Shown here piece by piece: positions 15,648 to 23,867 of a DNA stretch of 64,000 nt. The translations under genes and the position numbers were made by a program. Position 1 is the first letter of the stretch. The number at the start of each line of letters is the position of its first letter. Source of the stretch: Paraburkholderia phosphatilytica (GTDB taxonomy: Bacteria > Pseudomonadota > Gammaproteobacteria > Burkholderiales > Burkholderiaceae); assembly GCF_003443895.1 (NCBI RefSeq), contig NZ_QQOA01000005.1, positions 1 to 64,000 on the forward strand, written 5' to 3'. The notes beneath the pieces were generated by a model that worked only from the letters and a program-made list of their open reading frames with translations, did no database searches and was not told where the DNA came from.

Positions 15648-16124
15648 CACGATCCCGCCGCCACAGAGGTGAGCGCCGGTCCGGTGAGAGGCTGCGTGCC
15701 GTCGATCGCCGAGCAGATGATGTCCGTGTACCATTCCCGTCCCCTTGTGTCGCCAACGTGCTGCACAGCCAGAACCTTGTACGACCCGGTTGGGCTCAGG
15801 CTCGGGATGCGGTCGTTGACTGCCGTGTACTGTTGGTTGAATTGCGCGAGCTGGATCGTGCTGTTGTCGAGCGAGATGGGGCTCGCGAGCTTGATGTTCG
15901 GATTTAGCAGGCAGCGCAACGATGATCCCCTCGAGCGTCTGCGTGGGCATCCCGATCATGCCGGTGTTTTGATTGATGACGACCCATTCCAGCGTGGGAT
16001 CGGCTTCGAAGATCCGATCGGAGAGCTCGGCAGCTGTGACGCGGTCGTAAATGCCGTACGTCACGCCGCGGCTATCCTCGACGATCCAGAAACTGTCTTT
16101 GCCGTTCGAACACTGCTGATCCAT
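15647..16124 (-). pseudogene. Phage tail/baseplate-hub-like gene, broken by a frameshift
   Basis: A well-formed start (AGGGG before ATG at 16124) gives MDQQCSNGKDSFWIVEDSRG through WVVINQNTGMIGMPTQTLEG. The homologous continuation is then in another frame, RCLLNPNIKLASPISLDNST to the stop at 15647. One extra base near 15923 (GGGATC-A-TCGTTGCGC) explains the break: removing it restores one continuous 158-codon frame. The C-terminal half (SYKVLAVQHVGDTRGREWYT) resembles the end of phage tail hub proteins, which read G-x-Y-x-V plus H-x-GDTRG. The N-terminal bulk of such proteins is missing, so the gene was already truncated. Confidence 0.65.
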
Positions 16125-16216
16125 GGCGCCCCTTTGGTGGAGTGGTTGGTGGGTAACGGCGTCCGCCGGGCATAGCGTGACTGCTGCGCAGGCCTGTCGG
16201 GCGGACCATCCCTCCG

Positions 16217-16678
16217 CTATGCGATCGTCACCGTGTTCGCCGGCAGTGTGGTCGACTGTCCCGCGATGACCGACTTGCACGCGTAGACGAAGTCCCGAAC
16301 CGCCGCGGCGAAGTCCGTGAAATTGGCCTCGCTGAAGCCATTCAGCGCGCCGGCCTCGGTCGGGTAATTGAACGCTGTGACGCCGCCCGGGAATCCCTTG
16401 CCAGCGTTCAGGCTCGTTTCTACCGCAATGATGTCCATTTGGCTCAATTGATCGACCGCATACGTGCCGTTGAGCGAGGGAGTGCCGTTGCTGGTAATGG
16501 CGAGACCTGCCGCGAGCAGAGCGGAGGCCTGCTGTGCAAGCTGCTGCGCAGCCGTCAGCACAATGGCAGTTGCAATTTGCGCAAACTGCTGAGCGCTAAT
16601 TTCGGAGGCTGCGGCGGGAGCTTGCGCGGGGTCATCGAAACCCGCAACGTCGCCGCTCGGTAGTTGGTAGAAGTTCAT
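16217..16678 (-). CDS. Phage tail-associated protein (DUF4376-like)
   Basis: The 153-residue product MNFYQLPSGDVAGFDDPAQA has an Ala/Gln-rich helical middle (ISAQQFAQIATAIVLTAAQQ) and a C-terminal half with LNGTYAVDQLSQMDIIAVET, GKGFPGG and FTDFAAAVRDFVYACKSVI. This pattern resembles DUF4376, found in phage tail-fibre assembly proteins. The start is the only suitable ATG. It lies ten bases after the gene upstream, so the two are probably co-transcribed. Confidence 0.62.
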   Translation of the reverse strand: MNFYQLPSGDVAGFDDPAQAPAAASEISAQQFAQIATAIVLTAAQQLAQQASALLAAGLAITSNGTPSLNGTYAVDQLSQMDIIAVETSLNAGKGFPGGVTAFNYPTEAGALNGFSEANFTDFAAAVRDFVYACKSVIAGQSTTLPANTVTIA

Positions 16679-16687
16679 AGTCGATCC

Positions 16688-17242
16688 TCAAGCGAGACGT
16701 TTGACAACGATTCGGCCAGTCAGCGGGAACGTTGCCGAGGAGATCGTGCCGAGCGACGTCCAGGCTGTCGTCGTGTCTCCGGGACCATGAGTGCTCGCCG
16801 TTGCCTGCCAGTGCGACGAGATATATTCCGTGATGAGCTGCCAGTTTGCCGAAGAAGTGCCAGCCAACTGGTTGGAAATCGAAAGGATGGACTTGCAGAT
16901 AGTTTTGGTAGATATCGTGTTGCGCACCAGCCGGGGGTCGCTATATGCCAATACGAAGCTGTTCGCAAAACCGCTGCTCGATACCGGAGTCGATGCGTTG
17001 GAAAACAGCATCGAATACTCGAACATGTTCGTGATGGACGAATTGTTCGGGAGCAGGTTGACCTGCGCCGAGCCTCCAGTGCTTCCCGCCAAAAGGAAAT
17101 CAATCTCGTACAGCTGATTATCTCCGCACGCGATATGAAGAGGCACCGCGGTAGCTGACGTAATGTCAATGTATGCGCTTTCGCCCGGCGCGAGGGTGAG
17201 ATCGGACGACGCGCTGCTATACTGAGTTGTGTCTGCCCGCAC
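16688..17242 (-). CDS. Phage structural-type hypothetical protein
   Basis: The 184-residue product starts at a GTG (VRADTTQYSSASSDLTLAPG); an in-frame stop lies four codons upstream. It is rich in Ser, Thr, Asn and Gly and predicted beta strands, with no charged coiled-coil regions, which is typical of tail or virion surface proteins. No specific family was recognised. It is the outermost recognisable phage gene on this side; a truncated N-terminus is possible. Confidence 0.6.
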   Translation of the reverse strand: MRADTTQYSSASSDLTLAPGESAYIDITSATAVPLHIACGDNQLYEIDFLLAGSTGGSAQVNLLPNNSSITNMFEYSMLFSNASTPVSSSGFANSFVLAYSDPRLVRNTISTKTICKSILSISNQLAGTSSANWQLITEYISSHWQATASTHGPGDTTTAWTSLGTISSATFPLTGRIVVKRLA

Positions 17243-17435
17243 GAGGAAAACTTAAGGAAACCTATTCTTTCTGAAAATTCGACCGCTACTGTGGGAAAGG
17301 CGAATCGGAAACGCTTCGGAACAGGCACTCGTCTCGTCGTAGCTCAAAGAATTTCGTCTTCGTGCGTTCGCAATTTCGAACGATAATCTGCCAAGCTCGC
17401 TACCTCGACACACGTTCGAAGACAGGGGATCACAG

Positions 17436-18272
17436 ATGGACACGCTAAGGCACCTGAACAGCAAAGGCCGCACATCTTTCCTCGCGAAGCACGCCATCGC
17501 GCTGGCCCTGACGCTCTCGCTCGGCATCACGCATGCCACTGCCGGCGAACTACTCAAGCTCCCCACCCGCAACGGCGCAACATCGGACGCCTATCTCGAC
17601 TCCTCGTCGACAACACCACCTTGGGTCATCGTCCTCTTCGCAGGCGACGATGGCGCGATGAATCTCACGGACAGCGGCCCGACAAGGCTAAAAGGCAACT
17701 TCCTGATCCGCACCGCTTCGTACTGGACGCAATCAGGCGACGCCACCGCAATCTTCGATGCGCCATCAGACAACGCGAGCGGCATGAACGACGTATTCCG
17801 CCTGAGCGCCGACGGCGCGCAAGACATCGCGGTAGTCGTCGCTGAACTGCGCAAACGCTATCCCAACGCGAAAGTCGCGTTGATCGGCACGAGTCGCGGC
17901 ACGATCTCAGTGGGCAACGTGCTGAAGCGCAACCCTGCGCTAGCGGATGCATACGTGCTGACGTCTCCGGTCACGAACGCCGGAGGAGGGCAGGCAGGTC
18001 TGTCGGGACTCAGTTGGGAAGGCAACAAGGCGCGAGTGCTGATGCTGTCGAACGAGCATGATGGCTGCTTCGTATCGCCATTCAGCGGCGCAAAGCGCGT
18101 TGCGAATTCGAACGGCTTCGACTTCGTCGCAGTGTCCAGTTCGGAAGGCGGTGGCAGCAGAAAAGCAGAGTGCGGCGCGAATTCACCGCATGGCTACCTC
18201 GGCATCGAGCAGCAGGTGCTGGATACGATCAACGGCTGGTTGAACGGGAAGCCCGTTGCCGCGCAGCCGTGA
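17436..18272 (+). CDS. Exported alpha/beta-hydrolase-like protein
   Basis: The 278-residue product has a basic start and a signal-peptide core (AIALALTLSLGITHATAGE), so it should be periplasmic or secreted. The mature part contains VIVLFAGDDGAMNL and the nucleophile elbow GTSRG (in VALIGTSRGTISVGN), and a histidine near the end in NSPHGYLGIEQQV, consistent with a Ser-Asp-His hydrolase. An acidic residue candidate lies in SNEHDGCF. Substrate unknown. It lies directly after the prophage remnant, with its own upstream region. Confidence 0.72.
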   Translation: MDTLRHLNSKGRTSFLAKHAIALALTLSLGITHATAGELLKLPTRNGATSDAYLDSSSTTPPWVIVLFAGDDGAMNLTDSGPTRLKGNFLIRTASYWTQSGDATAIFDAPSDNASGMNDVFRLSADGAQDIAVVVAELRKRYPNAKVALIGTSRGTISVGNVLKRNPALADAYVLTSPVTNAGGGQAGLSGLSWEGNKARVLMLSNEHDGCFVSPFSGAKRVANSNGFDFVAVSSSEGGGSRKAECGANSPHGYLGIEQQVLDTINGWLNGKPVAAQP

Positions 18273-18280
18273 GTCGAAGG

Positions 18281-18562
18281 TTAAGCATGGCGATCACGCA
18301 GCGCTTCTTGCGAGCTCCAGCACGGGAGTCCGCGACCGCTCGTCTCATACTCCTCAATCAGCGTTCCGAGCATCTGCACCAATGGCGCGAGTTCACCGGC
18401 TTCATCTGCGCCACCAGCATCGAGCAGACCATTGAGCACCTGCACGGCATGAGCGTATTCGTCCGCGGTGGAAATGGCATGCAGCGGGACTTTGGACATG
18501 AGCGCCTTCAGATGGCAGACCAGTTCCCGAACTTCGTCTTCAGTAAAAATTGTGGCTTCCAT
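18281..18562 (-). CDS. HigA-like antitoxin N-terminal domain, apparently truncated
   Basis: The 93-residue product includes HAISTADEYAHAVQVLNGLL and LVQMLGTLIEEYE, which match the N-terminal region of COG5499-type HigA antitoxins (typically HPI-RTEADY...LVEAYE). In those proteins a helix-turn-helix follows; here the frame stops after QEALRDRHA. No toxin gene is adjacent. It may be a remnant of a second toxin-antitoxin system or an unrelated small protein. The ribosome-binding site is weak. Confidence 0.5.
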   Translation of the reverse strand: MEATIFTEDEVRELVCHLKALMSKVPLHAISTADEYAHAVQVLNGLLDAGGADEAGELAPLVQMLGTLIEEYETSGRGLPCWSSQEALRDRHA

Positions 18563-18711
18563 TTGTCGAGTTCTTTTGCTTAACCGATGCAAGTTGCACG
18601 GCGCCCGCTGCAACTAGAAGCGAACACTTGCGCGCGAGGATCACCCATATCGAGAAATCATATCAAGCGATCCCCGCGCAACGCGCAATGTACGACGGAC
18701 GAACACAGCCC

Positions 18712-19032
18712 CTACTGACTCGCCCCCTGCCCAACCCCCGCCTTCTTCTCCGCGTTCTGCAGATTCTGCGGATAGTTCGGGTCATTACGCGACGGCGAAT
18801 AACCATTCGCCTCAAGCTTCTTCAACTCGGCGTTCTTCTTCGCGCGCGCCTGTTTTCGTGCAGCCTTGCGTTCCGCCTTGGTCGTTTTCGGTCGCGGTGT
18901 CGAAGCGGCCTGTTCGACCGCTGCGTCGCCGGTATTCGTGTTGCTCTGTGCGTAGACCGGCACCGTCATGCTGCCGGCCACGAGCGTGACCGACGCCACC
19001 AATACAGCCAGCTTTGCCGAAGGATGTGTCAT
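18712..19032 (-). CDS. Secreted DUF4148-like protein
   Basis: The 106-residue product has a signal peptide (KLAVLVASVTLVAGSMTVPVYAQ) and then a Lys/Ala/Arg-rich region (KTTKAERKAARKQARAKKNA). The C-terminal segment ELKKLEANGYSPSRNDPNYP followed by QNLQNAEKK matches the DUF4148 pattern (leucine-rich helix, GY, YP, LQ-AE) common in Burkholderia. Function is unknown; the protein should be periplasmic. Confidence 0.75.
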   Translation of the reverse strand: MTHPSAKLAVLVASVTLVAGSMTVPVYAQSNTNTGDAAVEQAASTPRPKTTKAERKAARKQARAKKNAELKKLEANGYSPSRNDPNYPQNLQNAEKKAGVGQGASQ

Positions 19033-19090
19033 TGTCGATCTCCTGTTGAACCACGGTTGAACAGCAGCGCGCTGCGATGATCCATCCGCC

Positions 19091-20776
19091 TCACGCCTCG
19101 ATAAACCCTTTCAACATGGCAAGCGAATCGGCGTCCTCGATCCGCTTGTCGGTGCGCCAGCGCAGCATGCGCGGGAAGCGCACCGCAACGCCCGACTTGT
19201 GTCGCGGGCTCGCCTGTATCCCTTCGAAACCGATCTCGAACACGAGCGTCGGCGTGACGCTGCGCACCGGTCCAAACTTCTCGACCGTCGTGCGCCGCAC
19301 GATCGCATCCACCTGGTTCATCTCGTCATCGGTGAGTCCTGAGTACGCTTTCGCGAACGGCACGAGCGTCCTCACGCCGTCCGATTCGTCCCACACCGCG
19401 AACGTGAAGTCCGTATAGAGGCTCGCGCGCCGTCCGTGCCCGCGTTGCGCGTAGACGAGCACCGCGTCGACCGCATACGGATCGATCTTCCATTTCCACC
19501 ACGTACCCGATGCCTTCGTGCGGCCGACGCCATAGCACGACGCGCGCTCCTTCAGCATCAAGCCTTCGACGCCGCGCGCACGGCTCTCGTCCCGTATCGC
19601 GGCGAGCGTGTCCCAGTCGCTTGCTTCGACGAGCGGCGACACGCGCAACGCTTCGCGTCCCGGCACACCGCCGCCAACGGACGAAGCAAGCGCATCGAGC
19701 CGCGCGCGACGCTCAGCCAGCGGCGTCATGCGCAGATCGATACCGTCTGCCTCCAGAAGATCATAGGCCAGCAAAGTGGATGGCGAATCCGCAAGCACCT
19801 TCTTCGTCAGCGTCTTGCGCGTGATGCGTGGCTGCAGCCGCGCGAATGGCAATGGCCGGTCCGCATCGGGCTGCCACGCGAGAATCTCGCCATCGATCAC
19901 CGTGCCATCGCGCAGCGCATGACCGAGCGCGACGACTTCCGGAAAACGCTCGGTGATCAGGTCCTCACCGCGCGACCAGATCCATACCTGTCCCGCGCGC
20001 TTCACGAGCTGCGCGCGGATGCCATCCCATTTCCATTCTATGAGCCAGTCCGTCGGATCGCCGAGCGTTCTGGTCTCCGCCTGCAACGGATGCGCGAGAA
20101 AGAACGGGTAGGGCAGGCCGGCATCACGCGAATCGCCGGGTGTAGCGAGTAGCGATTGTGCTGCGTCGTCATTGTTGCCGTTCGCTTCTGCGGCTACGAG
20201 CTTCACATAGCGTTCCGCGCTCGGCGAAAGCCGCGAGTCGGTCCAGCCGACCATCCGCTGCGCAATCACGCGATGATCGACGCCGGCCACTTCAGCCAGT
20301 GCACGCACCACGAGCTGCTTCGCGACGCCGACACGAAACCCGCCGCCAATCAGTTTCGTCAGCAGAAAGCGGCCGCTCCAGTCGAGTTCGTCCCAGTACG
20401 CGATGAGCCGCTCACGCAAGATGTCGGGGCTCGCGCCGCGCATCGGCAGCACGCGTTCCTCGATCCATTGCGTGAGACCGAGTTCGGATTCGCGCGTTGC
20501 AGGCGGCAGGATGTGCGCGATCGTTTCCGCGAGATCGCCCACCGCTTGATACGACTCGTCGAAGAGCCAGTCGGGCAGACCCGCGCGTTCGCTCGCGGTC
20601 GCGATCAGGAGCCGCGTTGGAACGGACTGGCGCGGCTTGCCGCCCGCCAGAAAATACGACGCCCACGCGGCATCTTCCGGCGCGGCCTGCGAGAAGTAAG
20701 CAATCAGCGCGGCGAGTTTGTCGCGCGTGGATGTGGTTGCATCGAGCGCGGTATAGAGCGCGGCGAAGCGTCTCAT
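19091..20776 (-). CDS. ATP-dependent DNA ligase
   Basis: The 561-residue enzyme has an N-terminal DNA-binding region, then the adenylation motif EWKWDGIRAQLV, whose lysine (K in WKWDG) forms the ligase-AMP intermediate. Further nucleotidyltransferase motifs are RGEDLITERFPE, DGEILAW, EGLMLKERAS and WWKWKIDPY. The C-terminal OB-fold domain includes LVFEIGFEGIQASPRHKSG and the FPRMLRWRTDK motif. Its start overlaps the upstream exonuclease stop by four bases, so the two are coupled. This is the bacterial DNA ligase type linked to a metallo-beta-lactamase exonuclease, thought to act in DNA repair. Confidence 0.93.
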   Translation of the reverse strand: MRRFAALYTALDATTSTRDKLAALIAYFSQAAPEDAAWASYFLAGGKPRQSVPTRLLIATASERAGLPDWLFDESYQAVGDLAETIAHILPPATRESELGLTQWIEERVLPMRGASPDILRERLIAYWDELDWSGRFLLTKLIGGGFRVGVAKQLVVRALAEVAGVDHRVIAQRMVGWTDSRLSPSAERYVKLVAAEANGNNDDAAQSLLATPGDSRDAGLPYPFFLAHPLQAETRTLGDPTDWLIEWKWDGIRAQLVKRAGQVWIWSRGEDLITERFPEVVALGHALRDGTVIDGEILAWQPDADRPLPFARLQPRITRKTLTKKVLADSPSTLLAYDLLEADGIDLRMTPLAERRARLDALASSVGGGVPGREALRVSPLVEASDWDTLAAIRDESRARGVEGLMLKERASCYGVGRTKASGTWWKWKIDPYAVDAVLVYAQRGHGRRASLYTDFTFAVWDESDGVRTLVPFAKAYSGLTDDEMNQVDAIVRRTTVEKFGPVRSVTPTLVFEIGFEGIQASPRHKSGVAVRFPRMLRWRTDKRIEDADSLAMLKGFIEA

Positions 20777-21855
20777 CGCGACGTGTCCGTTGCGTTCGCG
20801 TTCGCTTCTGCATCGCTCACGGGTTCTTCGGATGCGGTTGCATCACGCGAATCAAGCTCTTCATCACCATAGTCCGTCGCGAACGAACCCGAATCGAAGC
20901 CGCGCTCGCGCAACCAGCGCACGAGTGGCTCCACTTGACCATGCGTGACGATCACGCGACTCGCGCCGCTCGCATCGATCGCCTGCTGTAGTGCGGGCCA
21001 GTCCGCGTGATCCGACAGCACGAAGCCGCGATCGACACCGCGCCGCCGACGTGTACCGCGCAACCGCATCCACCCCGACGCGAACGCATCGCTATATTCG
21101 CCGACGCGCCGCAGCCACGGCGTGCCCTGCGCGGAGGGCGGCGCGACGATCAGCGCCTGGCGGAACATGGCTTTATCTTTCGGCGCGATGTCGTTGACGC
21201 GCTGCGTCGGCGGCAATGCAATACCTGCTGCGCGATACACATCGTTGAGCGTCTCTACCGCGCCGTGACAGAAGATCGGGCCGATCGCCGCATCGATGCT
21301 CGCAAGCACGCGTTGCGCCTTGCCGAGCGTGTAGCAGAACAGCACGGACGCGCGTCCTTCGGCAGCATTGCGACGCCACCACGAATCGACGTCGTCGAAT
21401 AGCGTTTGCGGCGGATCCCAGCGATAGATCGGCAGACCGAACGTCGATTCGGTGATGAAGGTGTCGCAGCGTACGGGCTCGAATGCATCGCAGGTCGGAT
21501 CGCTCGCGAGCTTGTAGTCGCCCGACGCGACCCACACGCGGCCGCGGTGCTCGACGCGAATCTGCGCCGAACCCAGCACGTGCCCCGCGGGATGCAGCGA
21601 AACCGTTGTCTCGCCGATCGTCAGCCGTTCGCCGTAGCGCACCGTTTGCAGCGTGATGTCCGGCAGCCGCGAGCGCAGAATGCCCGCGCCCGCGTGTGCC
21701 GCGAGATAGTGCCCATGACCGGCGCGCACGTGATCGGAATGCGCGTGCGTGATGACCGCCGCGTCCACCGGTTTCCATGGGTCGATATAGAAGCCGCCCG
21801 GCGGACAGTACAGACCCTCGGGACGCGCGACGATCAGGTCTTCGTGGCTGTTCAA
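20773..21855 (-). CDS. Ligase-associated DNA exonuclease (metallo-beta-lactamase fold)
   Basis: The conserved protein begins near EDLIVARPEGLYCPPGG and has the metal-binding motif ITHAHSDHVRAGHG, then HPAGHVLGSAQI, SGDYKL, TFITESTFGLPIY and a C-terminal SDHADW. This is the family of exonucleases encoded with ATP-dependent ligases. I placed the start at a TTG at 21855 (MNSHEDLIV), which follows GGAGCGAGG; an ATG at 21957 would add 34 non-conserved residues. The usual third partner, an Lhr-like helicase, is not in the window. Confidence 0.9.
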   Translation of the reverse strand: MNSHEDLIVARPEGLYCPPGGFYIDPWKPVDAAVITHAHSDHVRAGHGHYLAAHAGAGILRSRLPDITLQTVRYGERLTIGETTVSLHPAGHVLGSAQIRVEHRGRVWVASGDYKLASDPTCDAFEPVRCDTFITESTFGLPIYRWDPPQTLFDDVDSWWRRNAAEGRASVLFCYTLGKAQRVLASIDAAIGPIFCHGAVETLNDVYRAAGIALPPTQRVNDIAPKDKAMFRQALIVAPPSAQGTPWLRRVGEYSDAFASGWMRLRGTRRRRGVDRGFVLSDHADWPALQQAIDASGASRVIVTHGQVEPLVRWLRERGFDSGSFATDYGDEELDSRDATASEEPVSDAEANANATDTSR

Positions 21856-22027
21856 TGCCTCGCTCCGTGCGGCCGCTTCGTGGAAATCGCTTGCGAACCC
21901 ATTCAATTCGACATGGCAATCGACGTGCCCGACACATGACGCGGCTTTGCGACGCATCGCGGGGAGTGGGAACGGCCATTGCGGCGCTACACAGTATCCG
22001 TCAACGAGTGATCAAGGACATCTGACC

Positions 22028-22594
22028 ATGCAAAACGCCCAGTCGAACCCGACCCAGTCGCAGCAGAACGAGATGGCGGCGAAGAGCCCCGCGAAGACGC
22101 CGGCCACGGGCGGCGCCGGGCCGGACGTGAAAACCCAGGCGCGCGAGTTCAGCGCGCCCGCAAAGGCACAAACGGGCCAAACGATCGCGGGGAAGCAACC
22201 CGCGCCGTTGCCAATCGTGCAGCCAGGAGCCGGCGCGGAAGCGTCGGGCGATCCGGTGCGTCGCGCGGCGCAGCGCATCGTGTCGGTCGACGTCGCGAAC
22301 AGCGGCGCGTCGGACAGCAGCATCGACACCGACGGCAAGGGCCTCGAAGCCGCGCGCGAAGCGTCGGGCTGGACCGACAACGTCGTGACGTCGGAGGCGA
22401 CCGGCGACAACGCCATCGCCACGCCCGACGAAGGCCTTGGCGGCTTCGACAGCCGGGTCGGCGGCAACCTGCCGGGCATCGCGGCGCGTCCGGGCTGGCG
22501 CGTGCGCAGCCACGGCGCGGTCTACGTCGAACGCCTGAACGGCGGCCGCGCGGAACTGCTGATCAGCTTTGAAGAGACCAGCGAAACGCACTAA
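22028..22594 (+). CDS. Hypothetical protein with low-complexity N-terminus
   Basis: The 188-residue product MQNAQSNPTQSQQNEMAAKS has a long Ala/Pro/Thr/Gln-rich N-terminal half without predicted structure. The C-terminal third looks folded: LPGIAARPGWRVRSHGAVYV followed by ELLISFEET. No signal peptide or membrane helix. No family recognised. The gene runs divergently from the exonuclease gene. Confidence 0.62.
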   Translation: MQNAQSNPTQSQQNEMAAKSPAKTPATGGAGPDVKTQAREFSAPAKAQTGQTIAGKQPAPLPIVQPGAGAEASGDPVRRAAQRIVSVDVANSGASDSSIDTDGKGLEAAREASGWTDNVVTSEATGDNAIATPDEGLGGFDSRVGGNLPGIAARPGWRVRSHGAVYVERLNGGRAELLISFEETSETH

Positions 22595-22849
22595 AGCCGC
22601 ACTAAAGCGCCGCACACGCGTGGTGCGATGCACCACGCCGCTGCACCAACTGACGACGCCGCGCACAGCGGCGGCGTAGGGCCTCCGGTGCGCTTTCAGA
22701 AAGCACGCGCCACACAGCAAGGGCCGCGAAAACGCGTCCGCCGGGTTCGCTTACAACCCTGAAAACGACGCCCAACAAGCGTCCGGCGCCACCTGAGCGC
22801 GGTCAAGGCAAGCCTGAAAACACCCCGCGCAGCCCATCGCCCGCACGAA

Positions 22850-22865
22850 TGGCATACCTATTGCA
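22850..22865 (+). promoter_or_regulatory. Sigma-54 promoter of the nitrate operon
   Basis: TGGCATA-CCTA-TTGCA has GG at 22851-22852 and GC at 22863-22864, exactly 12 bases apart as sigma-54 requires, and fits TGGCACG-N4-TTGCA in 14 of 16 positions that matter. TGCACCA/TGGTGC elements occur upstream around 22619-22650 (a perfect palindrome CGTGGTGC-GAT-GCACCACG), and could be enhancer half-sites, although their order is inverted relative to NtrC sites. Confidence 0.7.
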
Positions 22866-22945
22866 TTGCACCACGCCGAGGTCAAGGGCGACCTCGTAGC
22901 AGCGCATCTATTGTCTGCCGCCGTTCGGGCGGCTACGGGACAACG

Positions 22946-23011
22946 GCGTCCCGAACGGCGTGCCACGTGTCGAGCGATCGACGCGCGGTGCCGTTCGGGA
23001 CGCTTTTTTTT
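22946..23011 (+). terminator. Leader hairpin with oligo-T, possible attenuator
   Basis: GCGTCCCGAACGGC (22946-22959) and GCCGTTCGGGACGC (22990-23003) form a perfect 14-bp stem, followed by eight T. The loop contains a second stem capped by a GCGA tetraloop (GTGTCGA-GCGA-TCGACGC). A smaller hairpin (GCCGCC-GTTCG-GGCGGC) lies just upstream, around 22919. The structure stands between the sigma-54 promoter and the first gene, so it would stop transcription unless relieved. Confidence 0.72.
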
Positions 23012-23072
23012 GCGCGCCGCGAGCGTACCTGGACCACCCGCAATGCAATCGATGCTTCATTCGAAGGGACCC

Positions 23073-23867
23073 ATGACTTCGCTTCGCCAACCTGCCGCAT
23101 CCGTAACGTCGCCAGCTGCGGTGACGGGCCAGATCATCGGTGAACTGATCAATCTGGCGGGCCGTCAGCGCATGCTGTCGCAACGGCTGGTGCTGCACGT
23201 GCTGCTGGCTGCGCATGGCGATGCGGCGGCGCTCAAGATCGCGCGCGACTGTCTCGCCACGTTCACGACCGCGCACGCGGACCTCGTGAACGGCAACGAT
23301 CGTCTGCCCGGCACCTTCTCCGCGGCGCTGCGCGAGCTGTATCTGGGTGCGCGCGGCGCCGATGCGCGCGTGCACCGCTTCATTGCGCTCGCGAACGATG
23401 CGATCGCGGCGCTCGAAGGCCTGCGCGCTGTGACACACGACGATGCGCGCATTACCGCGCTCGTCGGCGAAGCGACGCCGTTTCTCGACGTGCTGCAAGA
23501 GATCACGCTCGCGTACCAGCACGAGCTGCGCGATGTCGAAGCCGCGACCCAGCGTCGTCAGAACGATATCGCCGAGCGGCTCGGGCGCATCTCGATGCAG
23601 GCCAACATCGTCGCGATGAACGCGCGCGTATCCGCTGCGCGCGCCGGTGATTACGGCCGCGAATTCGCGGTGATCACGACGGTGCTCGCCGACATCATCA
23701 AGGAAATGGACCAGCTGATTCACAGCGTCGTCGACGAACGCGGCGGCAAGCGCGCGGGCGCATCGGCCGCATCGGCCGCGCAGCACGCACATCGGCAGCG
23801 CAACACCACCGAACCCTCAAACACCCGCATGACCTTCACGACCTCGCCCTTCGAGAGACACCTATGA
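23073..23867 (+). CDS. PilJ-type N-terminal (nitrate-sensing-like) domain protein
   Basis: The 264-residue product contains ITGELINLAGRQRMLSQRLV-like sequence (GELINLAGRQRMLSQRL), the hallmark of the type IV pili methyl-accepting (PilJ-N) domain, which is related to the nitrate-binding regions of NarX/NarQ and NIT proteins. The rest is helical and ends in an MCP-like segment, ISMQANIVAMNARVSAARAG, then a charged tail. No membrane helix or kinase domain is present, so it appears to be a cytoplasmic sensor or regulator. It overlaps narK by four bases. The start at 23073 follows AAGGGA; an ATG at 23043 is possible. Confidence 0.75.
   Translation: MTSLRQPAASVTSPAAVTGQIIGELINLAGRQRMLSQRLVLHVLLAAHGDAAALKIARDCLATFTTAHADLVNGNDRLPGTFSAALRELYLGARGADARVHRFIALANDAIAALEGLRAVTHDDARITALVGEATPFLDVLQEITLAYQHELRDVEAATQRRQNDIAERLGRISMQANIVAMNARVSAARAGDYGREFAVITTVLADIIKEMDQLIHSVVDERGGKRAGASAASAAQHAHRQRNTTEPSNTRMTFTTSPFERHL

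Larger units (their letters stand above)
10367..17250. mobile_element. Decayed prophage or integrative element next to tRNA-Ser
   Basis: From the tRNA to about 17.25 kb the genes are short, overlapping and phage-like: a DUF2280 protein, a DUF5681 protein, tail fragments, an Arc-type repressor, higBA and several small proteins with no known relatives. Their composition differs from the flanking housekeeping genes. Integrase, portal, capsid and lysis genes are missing, and a tail gene is frameshifted. I searched by eye for a second copy of the tRNA 3' end (GGTTCGAATCCCCC) and found none in the window. The right boundary is therefore set only by the end of recognisable phage genes. Confidence 0.65.
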
